A stretch of 64,000 nt of DNA from Metridium senile (Eukaryota; Cnidaria; Anthozoa; Actiniaria; Metridiidae), in assembly GCA_949775045.1 (NCBI GenBank), contig OX459101.1, positions 12,946,347 to 13,010,346 on the forward strand, given 5' to 3'. A model generated the notes under the pieces. The model searched no databases, was not told the origin of the DNA, and saw nothing but the letters and a program-made list of their open reading frames with translations. Within the stretch, counting starts at the first letter, position 1. The number at the start of each line of letters is the position of its first letter. Below are positions 1 to 12,165 of this stretch, in pieces. The position numbers were made by a program, and so were the translations under genes.

Positions 1-2351
1 TGTTGTGTTCCCTGTTGAGTAGATGGACCACAACAACCATTCATACAGCTACAGATACAAGCCAAAATACCAAATCCAAACTCTAGAATTGCAAAGATTA
101 TGACCATGGAGGCCATTGCAAGACTTGTCCTGCATGCTTTTTCCAAAGATATTCTCCTTCCCTTGCCATAATCATAATCATCATAACGATAATAATAGTT
201 ATTCTTACAAGCTGTGGTTCCATAGCTAACAAAATACACAGCTATCCCAATGCTATACATTATAATTATGACTCCAGCAAAAATAACAGCAACAACACTA
301 AAGCCAAGGTAAGTTCCAATCTGAAAAAAAGATAAATTATATATAAAGTTTACACATCAGTTTACAGGGTCACTGGTAATAGAATATAATAGAATAATAA
401 AATATATTTGTTATATATCATTTTATATGCTGCTGAACAGGGTATGGTTTTTGGCCTTGCTGTCTTAAAGACGTTGGCCGGCAAATGAAGTTGTGATGTC
501 ATTTTTTTTTAAACTTTGCATCAAAAAACTTGATATATAAAGAGTTTAAAATATGAAATACAAAATGGGGGTCACCGTGCTTGATTTCGAGATGAAGTGT
601 GGTAAATATTGACCATTTTCACGAAAAAAATAATAATTATTATGCCTTAAAAATATTGGGTATGGATTGTTTTTGAGTGTTTCCCCTTGGGAAATCAAGG
701 TATACACGTGTGGTGCCACTGGAAGCCAGGGACAGTCAAAATTCTTGGTTCTGATAAAACAATGACTATATGCAATTAAATAAAATTAAAATAAAATATA
801 TAAATAAAATCCTTTAAAAATTACTGATTCTTGGAATCATGCATTTTTACAACTCTGACAGATTCATGAATTCTGCTGTTGATCTTGGCATGTCTTGGAT
901 TTACCATCCCTCACTGTATTATGAAATCTAGAGGTACCCAGGTTGAGCATATCCCGTAAGATCTTGAAAGATCTTTAAGGGTTACATATGCCAAGATCTT
1001 GTACATTCATGCCTGGATCTTGCCAGGATATTCCATGATCTTAGTATTACATGGATCTTAGTAAGATGTTCAACCTGGATAAATTAATTTAGATCCAATA
1101 TATATAAACATGGGTGGAACAGGAGGTGTCCCTAGTGGCACCAGACACTCCCTTAGCACCACAATTTCCCCTATTCTATTTAAGACATTTAAGGACCTGC
1201 AGGCATCCCTTAAGAGCCCTTCATTTGCAATTGGGCCACCCCCTGACAAGTTTCTGGATTCACCCCTGGTAAAGATTACCAAAGCTCTAGATGGTCTGCC
1301 GTTGTCAGTACTTCTTCGTTGTGTCCCAAAGAAACCAATCACACCAGTGACGACAATCTGACAAAGAATTAAATGATATATTATACAATTGTAATTATGA
1401 TAATCATTATGTAAGCTGGTAAGATATCTTATTTTTCCTTGAATTCTATTTATACTTGTCTTTCAGGTCTGCAGGTTCCAGTCTACAGATTAGACCTGCG
1501 GATTCATATAGATTATGTAATTTTATTATATACTTTTTAAATGAAATAACTTTATTCCAGCTGTTTCAACAATTTGATATTTTTTCTACATATGTGGAAA
1601 TAAACATGTTATTTTCATATGTGAAACTATCATCACTATGGTTATGCACCAGCCAAAATGATTAATATTGTCCTCTATATATTCTCTATTTTGTTGTTGT
1701 TATCTTTTCTATCTATAATTTCATCCACTTCTCTAGTCTATATAGCTCTCCCCAAACAGTTTCGTTGATTTAAATTCATCGATTAACTAAATATATATTA
1801 TGAGTTGAAATGTGTTCGTACTTCAGACGGTGCATGAGAGGCTAGGTAAATATTTTCTACTTGCATTAGCGTTTGTAAAACTCAGACGGTTTGCAAACTC
1901 AGACCACCATGATCAATACAAATACAAGATCAAGAAACCCTTTGGTTTCCAGGGTAGTTCGGTGTATGAGTGTGAAATATAGATACATGAGAAAATAGTA
2001 AATATTAGTTTCATGGCAACGTGAAAGTTGAGAGTAGTGATCGTGTTTACATATACTATAAATGTTGTCGTGTTCTCTGCATATCACACACATTTGACTG
2101 CAGCAGGTCAAAACACCGCTTGTTGTATACCATTGCACTATCAAGTAACTACAATAATTGTCAATAAATCTACTTAAACTTACCCATATACCCATCCATA
2201 TCGGTACAACAGATTCGGTGTGGAAGGCATAACGTCTCTGGGAACGTCTGTAAATGGTTGCTCGATCAGCAATACCGAATATCACCAACAAAGAACCCAG
2301 AACGATTTGGGCGATAGCAGAGTATCTAGTCACTTTAAAATTAAAAGCCAT
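1..2351 (-). CDS. CD20-like (MS4A family) four-pass membrane protein, copy A, 3' end outside window
   Basis: Three coding exons are visible: exon 1 2184-2351 (56 codons), exon 2 1280-1357 (26 codons) and exon 3 1-321, which loses about 4 bases at the window edge. Each junction has a GT donor and an AG acceptor, and all are phase 0. Exon 1 starts at the ATG of MAFNFK; the frame upstream is closed by a stop. TM1 lies in exon 1. TM2 spans the exon 1/2 junction and carries PIWMGIW plus IVVTGVIGFFGT, which resembles the PxWGGI TM2 signature of CD20/MS4A proteins. Exon 3 holds TM3, a Tyr/Asp-rich loop between two cysteines, and TM4. In the family both termini are cytoplasmic and the proteins act as plasma-membrane channel or receptor partners; the role here is unknown. 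Exons 4 and 5 lie beyond the left edge, judged from copies B to D. Confidence 0.8.
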
Positions 2352-2399
2352 TGCGAACAAAAACCAAAACCTGATATTATATTGTCGAAGAAATGGTGT

Positions 2400-2560
2400 T
2401 TTTTAAAGACTTCGGCCTTTCTTGCGCACTTGAATTGTTTTGAGCGCTTGAAAACTGTCTCCCCAGGCTACCAAAGTGCAGTACATCACAACGGTCGAAT
2501 ATTTGCTGTCTGATATGATGACTGATTCCGCATTCTTTTATTCTGAGGCCTCAGGTTATA
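2400..2560 (-). promoter_or_regulatory. Probable promoter region of copy A
   Basis: This block upstream of exon 1 is also present upstream of copies B and C, and partly D. Its core, TACATCACAACGGTCG at 2482-2497, is kept in all four genes while the DNA around it drifts. It is a putative promoter or 5' UTR element; no TATA box was identified with confidence. Confidence 0.4.
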
Positions 2561-3116
2561 TTTAGAGATCAGGTTATATTTTCAAAAATCATTTATCAAA
2601 AATGGAAAATTATTGCATTGTATGACACTTTTAGAAGTAGAAAACAAAACAGCAAAAAATAGATACTTCATCCACAATTCTCTTTGAGGATTTTTTTTAA
2701 TGAAAATAAAAGTCATTTTTAACCGCGCGCCGAGCGAAATACATATTGGGCGCGGTGTTGAAGAGGGAGGTATTTTGATATCAAGATACTACTTTCGTCG
2801 ATTGTTCTGTCGTACGTGCGATTCCGCGCGGTGATGGAAAAATTGCTTGCAAAAGCCACAGGAACCGGTATCTTTTAGGGGTAATTTTTGAAATTTCCGG
2901 CGAGCTTGCCCGTTACTTTACCCCCGGACTCGGATAAATTTTTTTCCCAATCTAAGTATGTGCACGAATTTTTTCTTCACCTTACACGATCTTTTTTTTC
3001 AGAATATTTGATGTGCTCGAATTTTTTTTTCCACTTTTAGGCTGTGCTCGAATTTTTTTTTGCTATTTGCCCACCCCCCCCCCCCCCCCCCCCTCAAAAA
3101 TCTAATGGTCCGTCCC

Positions 3117-3185
3117 TAACCTACTAATCATGATAACTAACCTACTAATCATGATAACTAACCTACTAATCATGATAACCTACTA
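3117..3185. repeat. 21-bp tandem repeat, about 3 copies
   Basis: Three consecutive near-identical units of CTACTAATCATGATAACTAA plus one base are seen. A shorter version is at 27608-27650 in the paralogous block. Confidence 0.8.
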
Positions 3186-3375
3186 ATTAAACTGAGTATC
3201 GATTGTCTTCTTCTTTGTCTTTCTTCTGCTCATCTGGTGGCCGTAATTTAATTGGATAAAAAAAAGTGGGGTTTGTCTGCAGGCGCCTCTTCCTTCATCC
3301 TTCTCCCCACCACCCCTTCATCTCTCTCCCCAATCCCCAAGAGCCGCTACGCAGACTATTTCCCATCATAATATA

Positions 3376-3641
3376 CACCTATTTCAATTAACGTTGTCCA
3401 TCTGGAATGGTTGATCTGAGACCGATAGGAATTGTGGGAGCTCGTTAAATTTCATACTTAACAGGCGAATTACAGATAACAGTATTTCAGAAGTAACTAT
3501 TAATATTCAACAATTATAATAAATATTCAATTAATGTTCAAGTGTGATTATAATAGTGCATTTGCAGTTTAACGAGCTCCCACAATTCCTATCGGTCTCA
3601 GATCAACCATTCCAGATGGACAACGTTAATTGAAATAGGTG
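3376..3641. mobile_element. MITE with CACCTATTTCAA termini and TA target duplication
   Basis: About 75-bp terminal inverted repeats (3376-3450 and 3566-3641) flank a short AT-rich core. The ends read CACCTATTTCAA, and TA is present on both sides. A second outward-facing end starts at 3644. The TA duplication and lack of coding capacity fit a non-autonomous Tc1/mariner-type element. Related ends occur at 34191-34497. Confidence 0.7.
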
Positions 3642-4329
3642 TACACCTATTTCAAAAATCGTTGTCGCAAACAAAGCCACAGTCCACACTCTGAAGTCTG
3701 CAAAGGATGTCGGCATTTCTACTCTTGTTATCGATTTAATCATATAGCATATTTTGGTTGTACTTGTTTGTGTTATATAAATAGAAATATTTCTTTAAAA
3801 AACGTGCACTGAATCACAAATGAAGCCCATGACCGGCATCCTTTTCAGGCTTTAGATTATTGACAATGATTTTTGAAATAGAAAAGAATATCACAATGGT
3901 CAGGAGTGATTTTCAATACTATTGCACAATAAAATTATTAGTGGTACGACTTTATTTGTAAACACGTGACATATGTGAGCTAGCTAGTACCTTTAGTTTT
4001 TATAAATCTCTTTTGCGAAAATTGGGTCCAGCTCTGGACTAGGTTCTAACCGGTTGGAACCAGGGCAAAAATAAGAGACTTTGTATGGAGAAAATTTTAC
4101 ATTCAAAAAATCATATCTCAGCCGTTTCACACTCAAATGATCCCAAAATCCTATATTTTGACTAGCATTCTATGATGAAAGTAGTCTGAATACGAATGGA
4201 AAAGATAAAAAAACAAAATTGTGACGTCATCACTTCGGTACTCTATTCATTCGCTGTCAGTCTTGAATATAACGGGGGAAAACAAATAAAACATAACCTT
4301 AAACGATTTAGTAAGCGCGTAATTGCCAC

Positions 4330-4445
4330 TCACATCGTAAAAGATATCAAAATGTCTGAATGTGCGAGTTGCATGGTCCACGAAATTCACTCTATCGCGC
4401 AGTGCATGCTGGTAAGTGACGATGGGTCTTTAACAACGTAGTAAA
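4330..4445. mobile_element. Partial MITE end (GCTGGTAAGTGACGATGG terminus)
   Basis: This matches the right half of the complete element at 28567-28815, whose left end is the inverted complement of this terminus. It looks like a first coding exon: ATG at 4351, twenty codons, then CTG/GTAAGT. That appearance is explained by the transposon end, so no gene is called. Confidence 0.5.
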
Positions 4446-5189
4446 CGTCAAACATCAGTCAATTCAAAGGCTAATCCAGGGGTAGGGGATGGGAGGTAGT
4501 AAATGAATTATAAAAGGCCCATAAAATAAACAGACTTGGGCCTGGAACTGCACTTGAATTGTTTATCATATTGTTTGCACTTGCTATTTCGCGTTATTCT
4601 AACTTTAACCGATCCGGCAGTTGTTGCATTTCATGAATATGAATATTAAATATTCACATTATATAGGTAATAGAATGAAATTTGTAATACCGTTACAAAA
4701 GTTAACTTTATTTACTGACGTTTCGAGCTTTAGCCCTTCGAGGGACTAGAATTTCATTCTATTAATTATCCATCAGCTATCCATGGTTTATATCAAACAC
4801 CGACGCAGCCTATCCTAGTATTTGACTCGCTAGTTTTCATTCATATTCACATTCGTTTCAAATAACGTCTTCTATTATACTGTAAGTTTACCAGATTATA
4901 ACTGACCTGCAGTTTTACAAATAGTATGTGCAACTATGTACATTATGTTGATAATGTCTGTACTGGGATTATTTCAACACTTCTCTAGTGTTCTGACAAT
5001 CCCCAAGTGCTTAATAAATGCATACAGCACAAAAAACAAGTTTTCTATTTCTTTTATAAAATACAAATTGACATATTTGATCAAAATGCAAACGCGTGCT
5101 GTGTGATCTAATAAAGCACACGCTTCAAACAGTCAGAACGCGGGGCTTCTAATAGTTATTTGATAACACTATTCGGTACTATTTATAAT

Positions 5190-5250
5190 AATAATAATAT
5201 GCCTCATTTATATAGCGCTATTCTGAAAATCATAGCGCTTTACAACTCTA
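5190..5250 (-). mobile_element. 3' end of a LINE/SINE-type retroposon
   Basis: On the minus strand the sequence has paired AGCGCTATAT and AAAGCGCTAT motifs and then ends in a TAT/TTA trinucleotide run. This is the usual look of 3' tails of L2/CR1-like retroposons. It is a short fragment only. Confidence 0.4.
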
Positions 5251-5642
5251 CAGTTATGAATATGTGGAGGACTTATCGGACTGCTGTAAACCAGTGTGCA
5301 GTTTATTTATGTTGCACGCTTTTAGTATTTGTACTCTAGTGTATATATTTGTTTATTTATGTACTGGGATTTTTTTAGTATTATTTATAAGCATAATATG
5401 TTATATTTAATTTTAATTTTAATTTATACACTACTTTTGAATGAGGTTGACCATTACAGTTAGGATCTCATCAAATGAGACTTGAATTTACATCACTCTT
5501 CTTGTAGTGTTTTGGCTTAAACCAACCTATACATATAAAATATAATCAGCATAAAAAGAACAACTTCCATACAACCCACAGGTTTTGGTGTACATTAGTT
5601 TTCTTTCATGATTAATAAGCATTTGAAGTGTAATATATTACC

Positions 5643-8600
5643 TTATGGTTGATAAATTGGAGGCATGTCTCTGTGTTTGGTTTCAAGTGGAGGGGCCTGA
5701 GCATTAGCAGCCCCACCCCCTGCAGCACCAGCAGTGTAAAGTGATTGGTAGATGACCTTAAAGTAAGAAATACAAGGAATTTGAGATCTATATCACTATT
5801 ACAGCACAAACATTTAATATATATTTCTGTCAGGTATTAAATCACTTTTGTTATTAACAACTTATAGTCATGCAGACACTAGGTGTCTACTAATGGTCCC
5901 CTTCGAGGTTCCCTTGCGCCATCTTAAAAGGTAGCTGGGAATTTGCATTGAAGTGAGACTAACGTTGAGCTTGCAATGATAGAAACTTTTTAACTCCTTG
6001 CCAGACAATTATTAATGTGTCTCTATCATTGCAAGCTCAATGTCATCTCGCTTCAATGCAAAGGTCCGGCTACCTTTCAAGATGACGCAGGGAAATGTGA
6101 AGAGGAACAATAGTACTTTTCAGTTCCGCCTCAGCGACCACGAATAATAGTTCCTAGTCGAGGTTCGTGTGCGCATGATAAACTAGACCTTGGGTTAACT
6201 GGGCTACCAGGTAATTGGAAGTTGTTTCTATGTGCGGGATTCCTGTGCTGCAAAAGTGTTTGAAAACTAAGTCTCAAAAACATTATAATCAAGTTGTTCT
6301 TGAGAAATAAACGTCACAAAAATAAGATGGGCAGTTACTGAGGTAATTTCAGTGATTTTTGGGCTTGTTCAGAAACCTGAGCGACATTTGTTTCTATATA
6401 CCGGGATCCCTGTGTCACAAAGTGTTGACATTTCACCCCCTCCCCGCAAGCGACGCAATGAAGGCTCAGTGATCGCTATCCGAGTGGCGCAATGAAGGCT
6501 CAGTGATCAGTATCCGAGTGGTTTGAAACTGTCTCAGAGAGAGTTTTTTGAAGTTGTTCTCGTAAATTAAACGTAAGAATAAGAAAGATAGATAGTTACT
6601 AAGGCAATTTGTGTGTTTTTTTTAGGCAATTTGGGCTGTTGAGAATGGTTTTCAGACAGGCGTATTTGAGACTTGTGACGTGATGTTGAGTTCGCTTAGT
6701 TTCGGGAAGAAAGTCACATTCTCTGATTTTGTGAAGGAAAATAGCACATTAATCAATATAAACTTCAGATTTCTGTTTGGATGTGGTCGATAATATGCCG
6801 TAGCGAATGCAATTTTGGCACATCTTCTGTTTTGTGCTAGAAGACTTCGCTAATGGCGGATCGATTGTTTGAAAACACTGATTCTGGCCAAGATATGCCC
6901 GTCTTTAGTACAGCAACTCATGATAGGGAATGTCTTGCAATCATCAGTCCAAAAAACATAGCGATTAGATTCAGCGCTAGCGGGATCAGAGCTAAACGAG
7001 TAAACAAAAGTCAATATCCGATCGAATTTTCACTATGACACAACATTAGCATATGGTCTTCACGTGATATCCTCTGCGAAAATAATGACAACGTCAATCA
7101 CATCACTAATATCAACAGTTTGAGACAGACCTGATATGATTGGAAAATAACAGGTTGTCATGGTGTTGACGAAATCAATGGGACAACATGTCATGGTGTC
7201 GAGGCTTAAGTGAGGCCGCAAAGGCCATCGGGGTACTATTCTCTTTTTGTCTGGTCGGAAAATGACGACGACGAAAAAACAAACGCATTTTATAACTGTG
7301 CTACCACAGGTAGCCCAGTAATTATAGTTTTGCTAGGTGCATCAACTCCAACCTCAACTTGAAACTATTATTCTTGGTCACTGAACAGAACTTTGAAAAG
7401 GACTATTGGAAGATTATAACATTACAACACTCTTACATGTTTCAAGAGTTATGAAAAGCAGATAAAAACAAGAGATCTGCCTCTTGTAACACAGAAGAGA
7501 ATGGCACATAATACAAAGTCAAATCACTGATAGATGATTTCCATATTAGTACCATTCAATGAGTAGACATTTTCATGGTTCCAATCAAACAATCTCAGCC
7601 TTAACAGTGTAATATAATAATTATTCTTTACAATTTCACTACAGCCCATTTGAAGTGTTTCATGGTTAGCTCAATTTTTTGATAATAATTATGTACATTC
7701 CTTTAATTGCCGCAAGCTGTAGTCAAATTGTAAAGAAATATATATTACATGCTATATATGGAGGCTGAGTTCTAGAGCGGTTTTCGTATGACTGTGAAAC
7801 GGACGTGCAGTGCTGTCACTGCGTCACAGCCGTGGTTTCTATAAAAATGTTTGAATTTTCTGCCGTATCCGTGCCGTGCGGTGGCCGTGCCTTTTTCACA
7901 GTCATACGAAAACCGCTCTATTGATAGTCGCCTTGATGTTCTACAAAAATAATATAATAATTTGTAATAATATATTAACCCACCTGAGGTTGTGGTACAG
8001 CGTTTACCTGGACAGGTACTGCCACAGGAACCCCATTAGCACCCTGGGTCATGATATGTGCTGTAGGTCCCTCTGGTGTCTGGATGTAGATCACTTGGCC
8101 CTGTTGAAGAATGGATATGGTCATTATTATTGTCACTGATCTTTGAATTTAATCAAGAAAATCAATATGCCATTATAATAGATGATATATGGTGTTGATA
8201 AATACAAATGTCATTGTATTCACTATCTAGAATCTGATTGGCTAAGAGTATGAAAATTATTTTCACAATCAGACAACCTAACAAACAGATTATACAAATA
8301 TAAACAGGCCTAGGTAGTATTACACATTTATTTACTTAATAATTATATAGTAATTATAACCAAAAAAAAAGATTCTTTTTTTTTCTTTTCGAAAACATTG
8401 AATTTCATAAAATGTTTATATATATGATATATTTTCAAGCTGTTTAAATTTTACATAAATACTTTTGTACATCTAGATTATATCTTGATCTACATGATTT
8501 GTATGAGCCTAGTTCACACTAGCGACCAGTAAGCATAAGCAACATACATAGGTCTACTCAATAAAGCATTTCTCGAATAGGTGTGAGAGAAGACAAGTGT

Positions 8601-11257
8601 GGCTATAATTAGGCAAACTGAGTTTATGTATGTTGCTTAATTAATGCTTATGTTCCTAGTGTGGAAGGCAAACATTTATAATTACAGTTAATAATGTGAT
8701 AAGATAATAAAGGTGCTTTATAGTTAGTATTATTAAGTGTTGATGAATAGTGTTGATGGTCATTTTTAAATGTTAAAATGATGGTGATAATAATAATGAC
8801 AATAGTAATTGGAAAGACAACCATACCATTTGTGGTGTTCCCTGTTGAGTAGATGGACCACAACAACAGCAACCCTTACAGCTATAGGCACTAGCCAAAA
8901 TACCAAATCCAATCTCTAGAATTGCAAATATAATTACCATGGAGGCCAGCGCAAGACTTGACCTGCATGCTTTTTCAAAAGATAATATCTTTAATTGAAT
9001 TGCCTTGTCATCACCATCATGATTAAAATATTGATTATAACCATTATACTTGAAGTCACAAGCTGTGGTTCTATTTATAATGAAAGCATTTGCTATCCCA
9101 ATGCTATACATTGTAATTATGGCTCCAGCAAAAACAACAGCAACAGCACTAAAGCCAAGGTAAGTTCCAATCTGAGAAAAATATAAATATAAAGTTTACA
9201 TGTGGTTAGAAAAATTTAAATTGGAAAAATGTAAATTAAATTGAGCACAGGGTCACTGGTAATCCCATATATTTGCTATATTGGTATATGTCACTTGATT
9301 ATGGTATGGTTATTGGCCTTGCTGTCTTAAGCAGGGTTTGTGTTTTTCCACAAATTGACTTGAGAACATAGCTGTATATAAAATTATGGATTGTTTTTCC
9401 CTTGAGGTCACCCCACTGGGAAATCAAGAGAGGAAAATTGAAAGGATATACATGTGGTGGAAGCGGGGGACCCTCAACATGTAAATTCTTGGTTCTGATA
9501 AAGCAGTGACTACATGTAATTAGATTAAATCAAATAAAAATACATTTAAATAAAATCCTTTAAAAAATTACCGATTCTTGGAATCATGCATTTTTACAAC
9601 TCGATCAGAGTCATGAATTCTGCTGTTGATCTTGGCATGTCTTGGATTTACCATCCCTCACTGTCTTATCAAATCTAGAGGTACCCAGGTTGACTATCCT
9701 GTAAGATCTTAAAAGATCTTTAAGGGTTACATATGCCAAGATCTTGTACAATCAGGCCTGGATCTTGCCAGGGTATTCCATGATCTTAGTATTACATGGA
9801 TCTTAGTAAGATGTTCAACCTGGATAAATTAATTTAGATCCAAATAAATGTAAACATTGGCAGAACAGAGGGTGTCCCTAGTGGCACCAGACACTCCCCT
9901 AGCGCCTCAATTTCCCCTATTCTATTTAAGACATTTAGGAACTTGACACCCCTTAAGAGCCCTTCATTTGCAATTGGGCCGCCCCTGACAAGTTTCTGGA
10001 TTCACCCCTGGTAAAGATTACCAAAGCTCTAGATGGTCTGCCGTTGTCAGTACTTCTGCGTTGTGTCCCAAAGAAACCAATCACACCAGTGACGACAATC
10101 TGACAAAGAATTAAATGATATATTATACAATTGTAACTATCATTATATTAACATGAGTTTTATGCACATACTTGTCTAGTCAGTGACAAAAACGTACTGC
10201 ATATATATAAATACATTAACTTTTATTTAAAAAAGGTATTTAATTATCTGCCATTGTCAGTACTTCTGCGTTTTGTTCCAAAGAAACCAATTGCACCAGT
10301 AATAACAATCTGACAAAGAATTGAATGATACATTGTACAACTGTAACTACAATAGGCCTTTTGCAACAACAGGTCATGTGACCCTACCCCTTTTAAATCG
10401 AACAGCTGTGTCAAAATGAACATCAGAAATGAAAAGAGCACCTCAATATTAGTAAGAAGGTGAAATATCAGCTCATCAAATGTAACATTAAATATTTTAT
10501 TAGGATTTGTATGGAAAATCTGTAAGCTTGCCATCCAGTGCATATTTCCCATACAAATCCTTATAAAATATTGAATTTTATATTTAATGCCATTTCTCCT
10601 ATGCTCATCATTATGAGCTAAAACTTTGGCTTCTTATTAATATGGAGGTGCTCTTTTCATTTCTGATGTTCATTTTGACACAGCTGCTCGATTTAAAAGG
10701 GGCAAGGTCACGTGACCTATTGTTGCAAAAGGCCTATTATATCAACATGGGTTTTTATATGCACATACTTTTGCAGGCAAAATGACGGTTTGCAAACACA
10801 GACCACCATGATCAATACAAATACAAGATCAAGAAACCCTTTGGTTTCCAGGGTAGTTCGGTGTATGAGTGTGAAATATAGATACATCAGAAAATAAATA
10901 AATAGTAGTTTCATGGCAATGTGAGAGTTGAGAGTAGTTCGTGTTTTATACATAATGTTGTCGTGTTCTCTGCATATGAAACACATTTGATTGCAGCAGG
11001 TCAAAACACCGCTTGTTGTATACCATTGCACTGTCAAGTAACTACAATAATTGTCAATAAATCTACTTAAATAAACTTACCCATATACCCATCCATATCG
11101 GTACAACAGATTCAGTGTGAATCTCTCCTTCATGCCGGTGATTATTATAAGGAATGAACATGGTGGCACGATCAGCAATACCGAATATCACCAACAAAGA
11201 ACCCAGAACGATTTGGGCGATAGCAGAGTATCTAGTCACTTTAAAATTAAAAGCCAT
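5643..11257 (-). CDS. CD20-like (MS4A family) four-pass membrane protein, copy B, complete
   Basis: The five exons are 11081-11257 (59 codons), 10022-10099 (26), 8827-9171 (115), 7984-8100 (39) and 5643-5756 (37 plus TAA), all phase 0 with GT/AG borders. The product is about 276 residues. TM1 and TM2 come from exons 1 and 2, TM3 and TM4 from exon 3. After TM4 comes a Cys-rich stretch (GCCCCGP). Exons 4 and 5 encode a Pro/Gly/Ala-rich cytoplasmic tail ending in PPIYQP, a PPxY motif of the kind bound by WW domains. The loop between TM3 and TM4 is 29 residues between two cysteines and is unlike the other copies; CD20 has a disulfide-closed loop in the same place. A second, damaged exon 2 lies in intron 1 (10247-10309). 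The gene is divergent from the sulfotransferase-like gene. The ligand or partner is unknown. Confidence 0.82.
5892..6115. mobile_element. MITE, imperfect 220-bp hairpin (intron 4 of copy B)
   Basis: The termini relate to AGTCCCCTTCACAG, followed by a shared GCCATCTTRAAAGGTAGC block. Relatives are at 18680-18910, at the matching site of copy C, and as a short form at 32484-32560 in copy D. The B and C copies therefore predate the gene duplication. Confidence 0.65.
6190..7315. mobile_element. About 1.1-kb insertion in intron 4 of copy B, absent from copy C
   Basis: Copy C has continuous sequence at about 18975-18990 where copy B carries this block. The ends contain inverted CTGGGCTACC and GGTAGCCCAG. 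No transposase is recognisable. Inside, at about 6455-6520, a 33-bp unit with GCAATGAAGGCTCAGTGATC occurs twice. The short reading frame at 6853-7038 resembles nothing I recognise. Confidence 0.5.
7775..7918. mobile_element. 144-bp MITE with TA target duplication (intron 4 of copy B)
   Basis: The termini are GAGCGGTTTTCGTATGACTG and its complement, flanked by TA on both sides. Copy C has the empty site (GAGTTCTATTGATAG near 19603-19617), so the exact insertion and the 2-bp TA duplication can be read directly. Confidence 0.85.
8507..8669. mobile_element. MITE in intron 3 of copy B
   Basis: The inverted ends contain GTTCACACTAG and CTAGTGTGGAA, with inner ATAAGCA blocks. A copy at 21109-21269 occupies the same intron position in copy C, so the insertion predates the gene duplication. 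Confidence 0.6.
10247..10309 (-). pseudogene. Duplicated, damaged exon 2 of CD20-like copy B
   Basis: It encodes IVITGAIGFFGTKRR and then STDNGR, homologous to the first 21 codons of exon 2, behind a normal AG acceptor. The last five codons and the GT donor are missing, and the frame runs into TAA. The duplication includes about 100 bp of flanking intron, and a 384-bp MITE then inserted next to it. It is either a relic or a possible alternative terminal exon. Confidence 0.65.
10353..10736. mobile_element. 384-bp MITE with long terminal inverted repeats (intron 1 of copy B)
   Basis: The ends read TAGGCCTTTTGCAACAACAG and its near complement. The arms are about 130-190 bp and pair to form a long hairpin. 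No coding capacity was found. Confidence 0.75.
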
Positions 11258-11289
11258 TGCGAACAAAAACCAAAATCTGACATTATATT

Positions 11290-11440
11290 GTCGAAGAAAT
11301 GGTGTTTTTTAAAGACTTCGGCCTTTCTTGCGCAGCTCTCTCTTGGGTCCCAGGCTACCAAAGTAGATTACGTCACAACGGTCGAGTATTTGCTGTCTGA
11401 TAAAACTTCCGCATTCTTTTATTCTGAGGCCTGACCGACA
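11290..11440 (-). promoter_or_regulatory. Probable promoter region of copy B
   Basis: The shared upstream block contains ATTACGTCACAACGGTCG at 11367-11384. TTACGTCA is the complement of a CRE-like TGACGTAA site. The same core lies upstream of copies A, C and D. Confidence 0.4.
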
Positions 11441-11467
11441 GACATTAAGCAATTATTGGATGAGGTT

Positions 11468-11845
11468 GAGTATGCTATCGTAAATTATCAAGACCGAGGT
11501 CTGTGTTATCTGCCGAAGCCTCCTGGCTGAGGCAGATAATACTGACTCGAGGTCTTGATAATTTACGATATCATGCGAAAATTGTTTTATTATACATTTT
11601 TTTAAAGTAAAAGTACAATTATAATCAGGTAAAAGAGACAATAACAAACAAATCTCGCTACCATTTTTACATCAACTCCCTGAGAACGGAGAGAGCCTGG
11701 GAACTTGACAGTGATAACTACAGACAATGCAATTATCACTGTCAAGTTCACATGCTATTCAGATTTAGCCGTGTGCTCTCAGCCAATCAGATTCAATGTA
11801 GTTAGTAAAATGTATAATAACAGGTTTTATTATACATTTTACTAA
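11468..11845. repeat. Two hairpin-forming inverted repeats
   Basis: The first (about 11468-11576) pairs ATCGTAAATTATCAAGACC with its complement around a GAGGCAGATAA-type centre. The second (about 11803-11845) pairs AGTAAAATGTATAATAA around AACAGG. They are likely MITE remnants in the B/sulfotransferase intergenic region; 11845-11950 shows nothing recognisable. Confidence 0.5.
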
Positions 11846-11949
11846 TAGATGAAGCAAAATTAATACACTCATCTATCGAGGCCATTTTAACATTGTGGGC
11901 ACGGAAAGAATAAGCGGTTTTTATAATTTGCTCATGCGCTCATGCGCTT

Positions 11950-12165
11950 TGTCCAAGTGGTAGGGGTGATCGGCGGAGATTTTGAAAATGACCCCTAAAA
12001 GGTACGCACAGATACAAATAAAGCAGAGTAAAAACGACCCTTACAACTGATTTTTGAGCCAAAACTCTAAATGGACCCTAAAAGGTACGCACTGGAAATA
12101 TTTTAACCCTAAAAGGTACGCCGATCACCCCCCCCCCCCCCCCCCCCCCCCCACCCCACCCGGGA
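11950..12165. mobile_element. Short element with CCCTAAAAGGTACGC iterons and poly-C end
   Basis: The inverted ends GTGATCGGCG and CGCCGATCAC enclose three copies of ACCCCTAAAAGGTACGC or ACCCTAAAAGGTACGC, and the right end runs into a poly-C tract of about 22 bases. The same motif and layout recur at 46630-46965. It lies about 130 bp upstream of the sulfotransferase-like start. Confidence 0.55.

Larger units (their letters stand above)
2560..5190. repeat. Intergenic block duplicated upstream of copy C/D
   Basis: Most of this gene-free stretch has a diverged partner at about 26870-29300. Examples are the 21-bp CTACTAATCATGATAACTAA units at 3117-3185 (also about 27608-27650), the segment near 3700-4000, and 4320-4980. 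It is therefore part of the segmental duplication that made the CD20-like cluster. Positions 2690-2880 also match the inner arm of the foldback structure at 55930-56140. A poly-C run lies at about 3076-3093. No gene is supported here. Confidence 0.6.

Noticed and set aside
1070..1361. Frames on both strands across exon 2 of copy A
   Set aside because: Only 1280-1357 is coding by splice-site and paralog comparison. The rest is an intron repeat also found at 9850-10020 and 23110-23290.
1456..1665. Plus-strand 69-codon frame
   Set aside because: It lies in intron 1 of copy A. The region recurs in copy C but no family or splice support was found.
4351..4410. Apparent first exon with ATG and GTAAGT donor
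   Set aside because: It coincides with a MITE terminus present in inverted form at 28578, and no downstream exon was found.
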